Assembly: GCA_002315155.1 (NCBI GenBank)
Contig: DCFY01000050.1
Coordinates: 1-16,228 of the forward strand
Direction of reading: 5' to 3'
Source: Megamonas sp. UBA1792
GTDB taxonomy: Bacteria; Bacillota_C; Negativicutes; Selenomonadales; Selenomonadaceae
DNA: 16,228 nt
Under the pieces are notes generated by a model. That model was not told the origin of the DNA and made no database searches. It worked only from the letters and a program-made list of their open reading frames with translations. A program made the translations under genes and the position numbers. Shown here in pieces: positions 1-7,170 of the stretch (its first letter is position 1; the number at the start of each line of letters is the position of its first letter).

Positions 1-449
1 ATATAAGAAACCTCATTCTCTTCACACCACTCACGAGCAATACAAAAAAGCTCATTACGATGATATATACGCCAGTTTTCATACAAAGCAAGCCTTTTCA
101 CACAATACATAAAGCGCAATAAAAAACCATTCCCCGTCATTATCGAAAACAGCTGCACCTTCGCTTCTTCATCAATAAGTGTATCAATAAACTGCATCAT
201 GATTTTCCGCTCATCAATATCATAGGAAGACGGTAACGCAATATACCTTTTCCATTGATCCTCTATTTCAAAAACCTGCTTCAAACGTTCTTCCTCTGAC
301 AGAATTTTTTCTGCATCGTTCTCTGAAAATTCGCCACCAACCATGCTGACCTTACCTTCTTCTATATCAACATAGCCTTGCCATGAATCAATTTTTTCTA
401 ATGCATCAACAATATCTTCTAACTTCACATCCAAATTTTCTTCCCCCAT
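1..449 (-). CDS. UPF0158 family protein, C-terminus cut by window edge
   Basis: The minus strand has an open frame from an ATG at 449 to the window edge, 149 codons without a stop. The protein begins MGEENLDVKLEDIVDALE, has an LPSSYDIDERKIM stretch in the middle and ends AREWCEENEVSY at the edge. The order 'KLEDIVDALE', 'LPS..DI.E..IM..FI', then 'IAREWCEENE' is what I recall of the UPF0158 family, whose function is unknown. It looks soluble: acidic, no signal peptide, no membrane segment. Start choice is uncertain. A stop codon sits two codons upstream of the ATG, and AGGAA nearly touches it, while the GGGGGAAG just inside would suit a TTG at 434 better. It is convergent with nothing here and follows tyrA on the same strand after 117 bases with its own candidate promoter. 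Only the last residues should be missing. Confidence 0.75.
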   Translation of the reverse strand, partial: MGEENLDVKLEDIVDALEKIDSWQGYVDIEEGKVSMVGGEFSENDAEKILSEEERLKQVFEIEDQWKRYIALPSSYDIDERKIMMQFIDTLIDEEAKVQLFSIMTGNGFLLRFMYCVKRLALYENWRIYHRNELFCIAREWCEENEVSY

Positions 450-465
450 TTCCTAATCTATTTTT

Positions 466-494
466 ATTATAAGATATTGTTGCCGCTCCTACAA
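466..494 (-). promoter_or_regulatory. Candidate promoter for the UPF0158 gene
   Basis: On the minus strand a perfect TATAAT (466-471) lies 17 bases from a weak -35, TTGTAG (489-494). The expected start near 459 would leave a leader of only about 10 bases before the ATG at 449, or about 25 before the alternative TTG at 434. This is a sequence match only. Confidence 0.4.
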
Positions 495-566
495 GTTAAT
501 AAAATTATCAAAAAAGCAATAAACAAACCATTCAAAAACCCATTGTACTTTTACTCTTTATAACCT

Positions 567-1454
567 TCATATTTCAAACATTTTTTCAGTCTGGTCAATA
601 ATTTGATCACGGCGCCTTTTTGCATTGGCAAAATAATCGTAAACCGCCTGACGATCTTCCTGCTCAATTGCAATGATTACCTCATTCATAATTTGTTGCA
701 GCTCATGCAAATTATGAATGATTGCTTTAGAATTTGTCATGCAAATATCTGCCCACATATCCGAATTTGATGATGCAATACGTGTCGTATCTTTGAAACC
801 ACCACCCGCAAGTTTAAGACAGGACTCCATATCCCCACCGCTTCGGTTTAATAAAGTCACAAGCGCTGCTGCCGCTACATGCGGCACATGACTGATAACA
901 GATGCACAGCGATCATGTTTAGCAATATCCAGTGTCGTAAGATTTGCGCCTGTTAGCTTGATAAGACTGGTTATTTTATCAAGAACTTCTTTGGGCGCGC
1001 CCGTATCTTCAACAATAACATAGCATTTATTTAAAAAGAGATCTTTATCTGCAGCCATGACACCACTGCGTTCCTTACCTGTCATTGGATGTCCTGCTAT
1101 ATAATAGATATTTTCCGGTAAAATATTTTTTAGATGCTGCCAGATATACTGCTTTGTGCTGCCAGCATCTGTAATAATTGTCCCTTTTTTCAAATAAGGC
1201 AATACCGTTTTCACCATTACTGGAATTTGCAAAACCGGTGTACTAAGAAATACGACATCCGCATCTTTGACAACAGCTTCAACATCCGATGAGACCATGT
1301 CCACAGCACCACGCGCCAGCGCTTTTTTCATAGAATTTTCCGTGCGTGAAAGACCGGTAATGTAAATGTCATCCTTTAATTTATCTTTCAGAGCCAATCC
1401 TAAAGATCCGCCAATAAGTCCTACCCCAATAATCGCCAAATGAATTTTTTTCAT
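567..1454 (-). CDS. tyrA: Prephenate dehydrogenase (tyrosine biosynthesis)
   Basis: 295 aa. Prephenate dehydrogenase oxidatively decarboxylates prephenate to 4-hydroxyphenylpyruvate with NAD(P), the committed step to tyrosine, in the cytosol. The N-terminal Rossmann fold has the dinucleotide-binding GVGLIGG (residues 10-16). The family's prephenate region GHPMTGKERSG (121-131) follows, with the catalytic-type His122. ISHVPH (187-192) and GGGFKDTTRIASSN (217-230), with Arg225 in the substrate site region, come next. The protein stops at about 295 aa, so there is no C-terminal ACT domain such as the longer Bacillus enzyme (about 370 aa) has. The ATG at 1454 directly follows the aroF TAG at 1455-1457, and GGGGAAAG lies a few bases upstream. 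The two genes are clearly one transcript, controlled from the T-box leader before aroF. Confidence 0.95.
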   Translation of the reverse strand: MKKIHLAIIGVGLIGGSLGLALKDKLKDDIYITGLSRTENSMKKALARGAVDMVSSDVEAVVKDADVVFLSTPVLQIPVMVKTVLPYLKKGTIITDAGSTKQYIWQHLKNILPENIYYIAGHPMTGKERSGVMAADKDLFLNKCYVIVEDTGAPKEVLDKITSLIKLTGANLTTLDIAKHDRCASVISHVPHVAAAALVTLLNRSGGDMESCLKLAGGGFKDTTRIASSNSDMWADICMTNSKAIIHNLHELQQIMNEVIIAIEQEDRQAVYDYFANAKRRRDQIIDQTEKMFEI

Positions 1455-2465
1455 CTATTCTTTCCCCATTACATTAGCAATCTGCTTCACTTCATCCATA
1501 ACAAGCCGGAAGTTTTCCGGTGTAAGTGACTGATCACCATCACTAAGCGCAATCTCCGGATGAGGATGAACTTCAATCATAAGACCGTCAGCGCCAGCAG
1601 CAATTGCAGCTCTCGCCATTGGACGAACCATCTTCCATCGGCCTGTTCCATGGCTTGGATCAACAATAATTGGCAAATGTGATAATTCTTTGATTGCGGC
1701 AACTGCGCTAAGATCCAGCGTATTACGCGTAAAAGTTTCGTATGTGCGGATACCTCGTTCGCAAAAAATAACACGATAATTGCCTTCGCTCATAATGTAT
1801 TCTGCCGCATTTAGCCATTCACTAATGGTAGCTGATATTCCTCGCTTTAAAAGAACGGGCAGCTTCGATCGGCCTACGGTTTTCAAAAGTTCAAAGTTTT
1901 GCATATTACGGGCACCAATTTGCAATACATCAGCATATTGGCTGATCATATCAATGGCATTGACATCAAGAATTTCTGTTACGACCTTAAGATTTGTTTT
2001 ATCGCCAACTTCACGAAGCATCTTAAGCCCCTGTTCAGCAAGACCCTGAAAATCATATGGTGAAGTTCTTGGTTTAAATGCACCACCACGCAAAAACTGT
2101 GCACCGATTGCCTTGACACATTTTGCAGCTTCTAAAAGCTGTTCCATGCTTTCCACTGCACACGGTCCCGCCATAACAGCAATGTGCTTGCCACCGACCT
2201 TCACTCCTCCAACATCGACAATCGTGTCATCGGGATGGAATTCTCTGCTTACAAGCTTATACTTTTCAGTAATCCGCACAGTTTTCTCAACTCCATCAAA
2301 AGCATTCATTTGCAATCCGGCAATAGTCGTTTTATCGCCAATAACACCAACAATTGTTCGCGATGATCCTGTTGATAAATGAAATGTCAATCCTGCATCT
2401 GTTATTTTTTTCTCTACTCTCATCAAATTTTCTGGTGTAGCAGTTGGATTCATTACAATAATCAT
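1455..2465 (-). CDS. aroF: 3-deoxy-7-phosphoheptulonate (DAHP) synthase, AroF type
   Basis: 336 aa. It condenses phosphoenolpyruvate and erythrose 4-phosphate to DAHP, the entry step of the shikimate pathway. Residues 1 to about 66 form a small ferredoxin-like domain ([15 protein letters not shown]...), which in the Thermotoga-type enzymes is the site of tyrosine/phenylalanine feedback. The TIM-barrel domain follows. Visible motifs are MAGPCAVES (98-106) with metal ligand Cys102, [17 protein letters not shown] (125-141), LKRG (207-210), VDPSHGTG (268-275) with His272, and MIEVHPHPE (296-304) with Glu298. Asp309 in ALSDGDQSL is the likely fourth metal ligand. The start at 2465 has a good SD (GGGAGGAAT, 2472-2480). 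The gene is first in the aroF-tyrA operon and sits directly behind the tyrosine T-box leader, so it is probably controlled both by tRNA-Tyr charging and by allostery. Length is normal for the family. Confidence 0.96.
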   Translation of the reverse strand: MIIVMNPTATPENLMRVEKKITDAGLTFHLSTGSSRTIVGVIGDKTTIAGLQMNAFDGVEKTVRITEKYKLVSREFHPDDTIVDVGGVKVGGKHIAVMAGPCAVESMEQLLEAAKCVKAIGAQFLRGGAFKPRTSPYDFQGLAEQGLKMLREVGDKTNLKVVTEILDVNAIDMISQYADVLQIGARNMQNFELLKTVGRSKLPVLLKRGISATISEWLNAAEYIMSEGNYRVIFCERGIRTYETFTRNTLDLSAVAAIKELSHLPIIVDPSHGTGRWKMVRPMARAAIAAGADGLMIEVHPHPEIALSDGDQSLTPENFRLVMDEVKQIANVMGKE

Positions 2466-2509
2466 GTTTTATTCCTCCCAATAAGATGAATTCACTTAAA
2501 AATACGTAC

Positions 2510-2540
2510 AAAAAAAGCCCGCCCCCATACAGGGACGAGC
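2510..2540 (-). terminator. T-box intrinsic terminator before aroF
   Basis: On the minus strand GCTCGTCCC pairs with GGGGCGGGC (including two G-U pairs) around a short loop. A run of seven T follows. The 5' arm overlaps the antiterminator helix, so the two structures exclude each other, as expected for a T-box. Confidence 0.88.
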
Positions 2541-2776
2541 CATAAGCTCGCGGTACCACCCTGCTTGCTGAAAGCAAGCCACTCATTTCGAGTACTAACA
2601 TACTCTAGCCTATAATAACGGTGGCGTTCCGGCTCAACCTACTATTCTGATAACTTACAGAATTTCAATCTGCTGCTTACAAGTGTATTTCAATGATTTT
2701 ATCTGCTGTGTTCCACCGCCCCACAGCTCTCTGTAAGACAAAACTCATTTACTTCTCTTGATCGTCGCATTTTATT
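2510..2776 (-). promoter_or_regulatory. T-box riboswitch leader, tyrosine specifier (UAC)
   Basis: The leader of aroF-tyrA reads on the minus strand. Stem I begins about 2760 with CAAG, then the AGAAGTAA side of the specifier loop. An ACAGAGAG/CTGTG...CACAG distal region follows, and the returning strand carries TGAAA-TAC-A-CTTG. CAAG pairs with CTTG, which places the specifier triplet at 2685-2687 as UAC (tyrosine), with one unpaired A before the stem as is usual. The T-box sequence AGGGTGGTACCGCG is at 2549-2562 and can form the antiterminator with the downstream TCCCT. A competing terminator follows at 2510-2540. In this RNA class uncharged tRNA pairs with the specifier and the T-box bulge and so permits read-through. 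A tyrosine specifier matches the gene functions downstream exactly. The transcript start (about 2776) is inferred from the promoter. Confidence 0.94.
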
Positions 2777-2782
2777 AATATA

Positions 2783-2811
2783 ACTATAACAGGTGATTTT
2801 TGCTTTGTCAA
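2783..2811 (-). promoter_or_regulatory. Promoter of the aroF-tyrA T-box operon
   Basis: The -35 is a perfect TTGACA (2806-2811), the spacer is 17 bases, and the -10 is TATAGT (2783-2788). The predicted start near 2776 lies just ahead of T-box stem I, which supports both calls. Confidence 0.85.
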
Positions 2812-2825
2812 CTGCAGTTCACTCA

Positions 2826-2860
2826 TAAAAAAATTTATATAAGGGTAATCTTTTACTACC
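2826..2860 (-). terminator. Weak candidate terminator after the GNAT gene
   Basis: On the minus strand a 6-bp stem (GGTAGT with ATTACC, one G-U pair, 5-base loop, 2844-2860) is followed by AT-rich sequence and a run of seven T (about 2827-2833). The stem is short and the T run is displaced by about ten bases, so this is a weak call. The rest of the 2861-2918 stretch shows nothing else. Confidence 0.3.
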
Positions 2861-2918
2861 ATTTTTATATACAAAACTATAATAAAAGAAAACAACCATC
2901 AAAAAAATGTGCATATTA

Positions 2919-3371
2919 TTACAGCATCTTAATCATAGCAATCTCATCGCAATTTGGAAATTTTGGACAATCAATACAATCCTTCCAGACCTTGTGAGGC
3001 AATTCATCCTTTGTAATTTCCTTGAAGCCAAGTGTCTTAAAAAAGCCCGGCTTATATGTAAGCGTAAAGAGTTTTTTAACACCAAGCAGGATACCCTCTT
3101 TCGTAAGTCGTTCGACAATTTCCGCACCAATCCCATGACGCACAGCATCCGGTGAAATCGCCATTGTACGCACTTCTGCAAGCTCATCCCAAATAATATG
3201 CAGGCCGCCTACACCAATAATCTTTCCCTGCTCTTCTGCGACAATCATATCACGTAGCGTTTCATACAGCATGTTACGTGAACGAGCCAGCATAACCCCC
3301 TCATTCGCATAGTTATTTACAAGATCATATATTGCTTCCACGTCAAGAAACGTAGGTTTTCTATAAATCAT
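2919..3371 (-). CDS. GNAT N-acetyltransferase, ArgA-like (short N-acetylglutamate synthase type)
   Basis: 150 aa from the preferred ATG at 3371, which has GAGGTG six bases upstream (3378-3383). An ATG ten codons further out (3401) has no SD. It is a single GNAT acetyltransferase domain. 'KIIGVGGLHIIWDELAEVRTMAISPDAVRHGIGAEIVERL' is the usual beta4-beta5-alpha3 region that binds acetyl-CoA, written here in parts: EVRTMAISPD, then VRHGIGAEIV. The C-terminus has KVWKDCIDCPKFPNCDE, with a CxxC-x5-C cysteine group. That tail and the length match the stand-alone proteins often annotated as ArgA-like amino-acid N-acetyltransferases. The acyl acceptor (glutamate?) is not shown by the sequence and no arg genes are nearby. 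The gene lies 46 bases downstream of nth and may share its transcript. A TATAAT at 3400-3405 has no convincing -35. Confidence 0.8.
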   Translation of the reverse strand: MIYRKPTFLDVEAIYDLVNNYANEGVMLARSRNMLYETLRDMIVAEEQGKIIGVGGLHIIWDELAEVRTMAISPDAVRHGIGAEIVERLTKEGILLGVKKLFTLTYKPGFFKTLGFKEITKDELPHKVWKDCIDCPKFPNCDEIAMIKML

Positions 3372-3417
3372 TTTATACACCTCTTTTGTATAAGTATACA
3401 TTATATTGCAACTACCA

Positions 3418-4062
3418 TCAAGTTGTTTCTTTTATTATACAGCTTGGACAAAGTTGATTAAGGGGACATACACCACAAAGTGGTGTCCGTGATTTACATA
3501 CTTTGCGCCCATGCCAAATAAGCCAATGATGTGCTGCTGACCACTTTTCTTTTGGAATTACTTTTTGCAGACCTTGCTCTACCTCAAATGGAGTTTCACC
3601 TATTGCCAACTTAAGACGATTTGCCACACGAAACACATGCGTATCAACAGCAATTGCCGGTCGATTAAATGCAATACTTGTGACAACATTTGCAGTTTTA
3701 CGTCCTACACCTGGCAACCGCAAAAGAGCATCAAAGCTCTCTGGCACCTCACCATGATATTCTTTACAAAGCATTTGACATGTCGCCATAATATTCTTCG
3801 CCTTATTACGAAAAAGTCCACAGTCTCGAATCTCCGCCTCTAGCTGCATCAAACCAAGTTCAATCATTGCCGATGGTGTCGATGCCTTATGAAAAAGACG
3901 TGCGGTCGTAACGTTTACTCGCTTGTCTGTACACTGTGCCGATAAGATGACTGCAACAAGCAACTCGAATGAATTATGAAAAACCAATGCTGGTTTCGTA
4001 TCAAAATACGTTTTTTCTAAAACATCTACCATTTCTTCTTTTACCTTTTTTGTAATCCGCAT
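3418..4062 (-). CDS. nth: Endonuclease III (DNA glycosylase/AP lyase)
   Basis: 214 aa, normal length. It removes oxidised pyrimidines from DNA and cleaves the abasic site by beta-elimination (base excision repair). The helix-hairpin-helix LPGVGRKTANVV (116-127) contains the catalytic Lys122, and VDTHVFRV (139-146) contains the catalytic Asp140. These correspond to Lys120 and Asp138 of the E. coli enzyme. The C-terminal iron-sulfur motif is complete: Cys189-x6-Cys196-x2-Cys199-x5-Cys205. The ATG at 4062 has GAGGTG upstream. The gene begins only about eight bases after the T-rich tail of the strong hairpin following UPF0210, so there is no room for a promoter between them. It must be expressed by read-through or from a promoter inside the UPF0210 gene. 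The GNAT gene follows. Confidence 0.96.
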   Translation of the reverse strand: MRITKKVKEEMVDVLEKTYFDTKPALVFHNSFELLVAVILSAQCTDKRVNVTTARLFHKASTPSAMIELGLMQLEAEIRDCGLFRNKAKNIMATCQMLCKEYHGEVPESFDALLRLPGVGRKTANVVTSIAFNRPAIAVDTHVFRVANRLKLAIGETPFEVEQGLQKVIPKEKWSAAHHWLIWHGRKVCKSRTPLCGVCPLNQLCPSCIIKETT

Positions 4063-4069
4063 TCTATCA

Positions 4070-4101
4070 CCTCAAAAATAAGGAGCTGCCACAGCAGCTC
4101 C
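4070..4101 (-). terminator. Strong intrinsic terminator between UPF0210 and nth
   Basis: A perfect 8-bp stem, GGAGCTGC/GCAGCTCC (4082-4101) with a 4-base loop, is followed on the minus strand by TTATTTTT. It should end the UPF0237-UPF0210 transcript. Its tail runs into the nth ribosome binding site. Confidence 0.85.
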
Positions 4102-4123
4102 TTTTGTTTCTTTATTCTGACGA

Positions 4124-5485
4124 TCAGTTCGTCAGGCTGCGAATTGGCGCTGGAATACGACCACCACGCGCAATAAATGCTTCTGAACTATACTGACTCT
4201 TAATTGGTACAATCGGACAATAGCCTAGTAATCCGCCAAACTGTACACTATCACCAACTTTTTTACCAGGAACAGGAATAAGACGTACCGCTGTTGTTTT
4301 ATTGTTAATCATGCCAATAGCAGCTTCATCGGCAATAATACCAGACAATGTTGATGCCGATGTATCACCTTCAACTGCAATCATATCAAGCCCAACAGAG
4401 CAAACGCATGTCATTGCTTCCAGCTTTTCGATAGAAAGGCTGCCACACTCTATGGCATTAATCATTCCAGCATCTTCACTAACAGGAATGAATGCACCAC
4501 TGAGCCCCCCGACATGCGATGATGCCATAAGACCACCTTTTTTGACTGCATCGTTCAAAAGTGCCAGCGCCGCTGTCGTTCCTGGGGCACCGCAACTTTC
4601 AATACCCATTTCTTCGAGAATATGAGCAACACTATCACCAACAGCCGGAGTCGGTGCCAACGATAAGTCAATGATGCCAAACGGAACACCAAGGCGTCTT
4701 GATGCTTCCTTCGCTACGAGCTGTCCTACACGTGTGATTTTAAAGGCTGTTTTCTTAATAGTTTCAGCAATTTCGGTAAAATCTGCCCCCTTAAGTCCTT
4801 CAAGTGCATGTTTGACAACACCCGGCCCGCTAACACCGACACTGACAACTTTTTCAGCTTCACTAACACCATGAAAAGCACCTGCCATAAACGGATTATC
4901 TCCCGGTGCATTCGAGAATATAACAAGCTTTGCACAGCCGATTGCCTCGCGGTCACGTGTAAGCTCTGCTGTCCGCTTGATAATTTCACCCATTTCACGA
5001 ACACAATCCATATTAATACCAGCTTTTGTCGAGCCAAGATTTACGGAGGAACATACAAGATCCGTCATTGCTAATGCTTGGGGAATCGATTTGATAAGAA
5101 TACGATCTCCATTCGTATAGCCCTTTTCGACAAGTGCAGAAAACCCTCCAATGAAATTAATTCCAATTTCCTTAGCCGCCTTATCCATTGCTTCTGCAAC
5201 TGGTACATAGGTATCTGTCTTGCAGGCTTCTGCCACAATTGCAATTGGCGTCACAGATACACGTTTGTGAATGATTGGAATACCATATTCAGATTCAATA
5301 TCTTCACCTGTCTTAACGAGAAACTCCGCCGAATGCGTAATTTTCTCATAGATATTCTGACAAAACTGCTCTATATTTGGATGTGCACAGTCACGCAGAG
5401 AAATCCCCATGGTTATCGTGCGTACATCTAATTTATTTTCCGTAATCATACGGTTTGTTTCTAATATATCATCTATCGTTATCAC
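4124..5485 (-). CDS. UPF0210 (DUF711/PFL-like) family protein
   Basis: 453 aa, the usual length for UPF0210. The family is conserved, soluble and of undemonstrated function. Its fold has been related to pyruvate formate-lyase-like proteins, hence the 'PFL family' name, but I see no glycyl-radical motif. Typical stretches are [15 protein letters not shown] (19-33), [14 protein letters not shown] (about 109-122), [29 protein letters not shown], and the C-terminal [17 protein letters not shown]. The start is a GTG at 5485, whose nearest purine-rich SD (GGGGG) is about 11 bases away. The N-terminus matches the family's usual start, so I keep it. It lies 24 bases after the UPF0237 ACT-domain gene and is co-transcribed with it, a pairing found in many Firmicutes. 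The function might involve ligand sensing by the ACT partner, which is inference only. Confidence 0.92.
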   Translation of the reverse strand: MITIDDILETNRMITENKLDVRTITMGISLRDCAHPNIEQFCQNIYEKITHSAEFLVKTGEDIESEYGIPIIHKRVSVTPIAIVAEACKTDTYVPVAEAMDKAAKEIGINFIGGFSALVEKGYTNGDRILIKSIPQALAMTDLVCSSVNLGSTKAGINMDCVREMGEIIKRTAELTRDREAIGCAKLVIFSNAPGDNPFMAGAFHGVSEAEKVVSVGVSGPGVVKHALEGLKGADFTEIAETIKKTAFKITRVGQLVAKEASRRLGVPFGIIDLSLAPTPAVGDSVAHILEEMGIESCGAPGTTAALALLNDAVKKGGLMASSHVGGLSGAFIPVSEDAGMINAIECGSLSIEKLEAMTCVCSVGLDMIAVEGDTSASTLSGIIADEAAIGMINNKTTAVRLIPVPGKKVGDSVQFGGLLGYCPIVPIKSQYSSEAFIARGGRIPAPIRSLTN

Positions 5486-5509
5486 CGAACAAAAACCCCC
5501 ACTACTTTA

Positions 5510-5779
5510 TTAAATTTTGTGCATGACATTAAAAATTTCCTGATGCTGTGCCTTAATTTCTAAGTTAATTTCTTTACCTTTTTGCGCCAAAATGCGCTGC
5601 AGTTCCTGCAGCTTAATTTTTCCTTCGCCCATTTCTGCAATCATAACCATATTGAAAAAACCATCCATAATATTTTGATTAATGCTTAAAATATTTACAT
5701 TATTTTCAGCTAAGATCGTACTCACCATGGCAATAATTCCTACTTGATCCTTACCCACAATTGTCACTACAAGTTTCAT
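5510..5779 (-). CDS. UPF0237 family ACT-domain protein
   Basis: 89 aa and a single ACT domain, beginning MKLVVTIVGKDQVGIIAMVSTILAENNVNI, written here as MKLVVTIVGKDQVGI then AMVSTILAENNVNI. The beta1 strand with its KDQVGI ligand-binding turn and the first helix are clear. SINQNIMDGFFNMVMIAEM forms the next strands. ACT domains usually bind small ligands, often amino acids. The family resembles the GcvR-type regulators but has no DNA-binding part. It is the first gene of a two-gene unit with UPF0210. The SD is GGGGAGA about nine bases before the ATG at 5779. A candidate promoter lies at 5864-5891. The ligand and role are unknown. Confidence 0.92.
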   Translation of the reverse strand: MKLVVTIVGKDQVGIIAMVSTILAENNVNILSINQNIMDGFFNMVMIAEMGEGKIKLQELQRILAQKGKEINLEIKAQHQEIFNVMHKI

Positions 5780-5863
5780 TTAACATTTTCTCCCCGTCTA
5801 ATTGTTTTTTTTATCTATTGTGTAAAGTAAAAACCTACATACAAACACAAAATAGCATATTTA

Positions 5864-5891
5864 ATTATAACATGAAAATATAGAAATCCAA
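5864..5891 (-). promoter_or_regulatory. Candidate promoter for UPF0237-UPF0210
   Basis: On the minus strand the -35 is TTGGAT (5886-5891), the spacer is 16 bases, and the -10 is TATAAT (5864-5869). The start near 5857 gives a leader of about 78 bases. I see no obvious structure in that leader. Confidence 0.5.
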
Positions 5892-5981
5892 TAGTCAAAG
5901 CAACAAGAAATGTATATTTTTTCATTGTACTCTTCTTTGATTCAATAAAAAGCTTGTAAAAAGTAAGAAATTATATATTTA

Positions 5982-6015
5982 CCTCTATAATTTCGATAAG
6001 AATTCCTCTATAATT
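5982..6015 (+). promoter_or_regulatory. Putative dat promoter region with 11-bp direct repeat containing TATAAT
   Basis: CCTCTATAATT occurs twice exactly (5982-5992 and 6005-6015), 23 bases apart, just ahead of the dat ribosome binding site (AAGGAGG, 6030-6036). Each copy contains a perfect -10. Neither has a recognisable -35 at 16-18 bases, so an activator or a different sigma determinant is possible. The pattern may also be chance in AT-rich DNA. Confidence 0.35.
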
Positions 6016-6044
6016 AAAACTATAAACTTAAGGAGGCTTCTCAT

Positions 6045-6908
6045 ATGAAAGAACTTGGATTCTTTGACGGAGAATTTATTGATCTGACAGAAAAAAAAGT
6101 ATGCATCGAAGACCGCGGCTACCAGTTTGGCGACGGCATCTATGAGGTCACGCGGATCTATAATGGTAAGTGCTTTGCGCTCGACCGCCATCTTAAAAGA
6201 TGTGTGCGCTCCCTGCGTGAACTTTCCATCCCAATGACTTACATGGACGAAGAACTTACAGCGATCCATAGAGATATTATTCATAAAAGCCAGATAAAAG
6301 ACGGCACAGTCTACTTTCAGATCACACGAGGTACCGCACCACGTACACATTGCTTTCCCGACAAGATCATACCACACTTAAGCATGACAATCCGTCCCTC
6401 CGTCATCCATACGGACTGGCAGGAAAATGGCATTCATGCAGTATGGGCAGAAGACATTCGCTGGCTTCGCTGCGATATCAAAACAATAAACTTGCTCGGT
6501 AATGTGCTGGCAAAACAAAAAGCTCATGGAAAGAGCTGCCAGGAAGCAATCTTGTCCCGCTTGGATACAAATTTTGTTACCGAAGGCTCAAGCAGTAACT
6601 TTTTCATTGTAAAAGATGGTATTATTTGGACGCACCCTATCAGCAACTTAATTTTAGAAGGTGTCACACGTTCTATTCTCCTAGAAGAATGTGTACCAAA
6701 ACTTAGTCTTGCTGTCGTCGAAAAAGCATTTACACCACAGTTTGCTCTTACTGCTGACGAAGCTTTTATTACAAGTACAAGCCTTGAAATCACCCCTGTC
6801 GTATCCATTAGCGGTAATACCATTGGTGATGGTAATCCAGGTACGATCACGCGTAAATTGCTTGCTGCTTATCATGACCTTGTCAAAGAAACCTGTTATA
6901 AAAAATAA
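6045..6908 (+). CDS. dat: D-amino acid transaminase (PLP class IV aminotransferase)
   Basis: 287 aa. It transfers the amino group of D-alanine and other D-amino acids to 2-oxoglutarate, giving D-glutamate for peptidoglycan, in the cytosol. The protein follows the Bacillus sp. YM-1 enzyme closely. EDRGYQFGDGIYEV is at 22-35, and RGTAPRTHCFPD (95-106) has the Arg100 and His102 pair that binds the substrate carboxylate in D-specific members. WAEDIRWLRCDIKTINLLG holds the PLP Schiff-base Lys146, and TEGSSSNFF (179-187) holds Glu180, which contacts the pyridine nitrogen. The RGTxPRxH signature separates it from branched-chain aminotransferases and aminodeoxychorismate lyases. The ATG has a strong AAGGAGG upstream. 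The UPF0291 gene starts ten bases after its stop, so it leads a three-gene unit. Length is normal. Confidence 0.94.
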   Translation: MKELGFFDGEFIDLTEKKVCIEDRGYQFGDGIYEVTRIYNGKCFALDRHLKRCVRSLRELSIPMTYMDEELTAIHRDIIHKSQIKDGTVYFQITRGTAPRTHCFPDKIIPHLSMTIRPSVIHTDWQENGIHAVWAEDIRWLRCDIKTINLLGNVLAKQKAHGKSCQEAILSRLDTNFVTEGSSSNFFIVKDGIIWTHPISNLILEGVTRSILLEECVPKLSLAVVEKAFTPQFALTADEAFITSTSLEITPVVSISGNTIGDGNPGTITRKLLAAYHDLVKETCYKK

Positions 6909-6918
6909 AGGAGATTTT

Positions 6919-7170
6919 ATGATTACACCTGAACTTATTCAATGCATTAATGCACTGGCAAAAAAGAAACGCACAATAGGACTTACACCAGAAGAACTAA
7001 CAGAGCAGGCAAAGCTCCGCCAAATTTATCTTGAGACTATTCATACTCGTCTCGAGCATACTCTTAAAAACATAGAAATTGTCGATAATGCAAAACAGGC
7101 CGTTACCATTATCCGCGAAGACAAAAAACCGAATGACACTACTACGACTGCTCCTACTATTCTTCATTGA
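6919..7170 (+). CDS. UPF0291 (DUF896/YnzC-like) small protein
   Basis: 83 aa from the ATG at 6919, with AAAGGAG five bases upstream. The frame is open further upstream into dat, but that part is a shadow. It begins MITPELIQCINALAKKKRTI, then GLTPEELTEQAKLRQIYLETI and RLEHTLKNIEIVD (split here for length). 'GLT.EE..EQAKLRQIYL..IR.' followed by 'NIEIVD' is the UPF0291 signature, a small helical-hairpin family of the YnzC type with no settled function. Related Bacillus proteins are linked with the SOS operon of YneA, but I see no LexA box here. The last 25 residues or so (REDKKPNDTTTTAPTILH) are Thr/Pro rich and look disordered. Its TGA overlaps the TTG start of the MFS gene by two bases, so the two are probably translationally coupled. 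Confidence 0.88.
   Translation: MITPELIQCINALAKKKRTIGLTPEELTEQAKLRQIYLETIHTRLEHTLKNIEIVDNAKQAVTIIREDKKPNDTTTTAPTILH

Noticed and set aside
1780..2382. Plus-strand open frames opposite aroF and similar frames opposite other genes.
   Set aside because: They overlap well-identified conserved genes, have no SD and no recognisable protein features. They are shadows.
3400..3428. TATAAT upstream of the GNAT gene as its own promoter.
   Set aside because: No -35 at 16-18 bases (AAACAA at the best spacing). Co-transcription with nth is just as likely.
6691..6918. Upstream open frame joined to UPF0291.
   Set aside because: It lies entirely within dat in another frame. UPF0291 begins at 6919 with its own SD and family-typical N-terminus.
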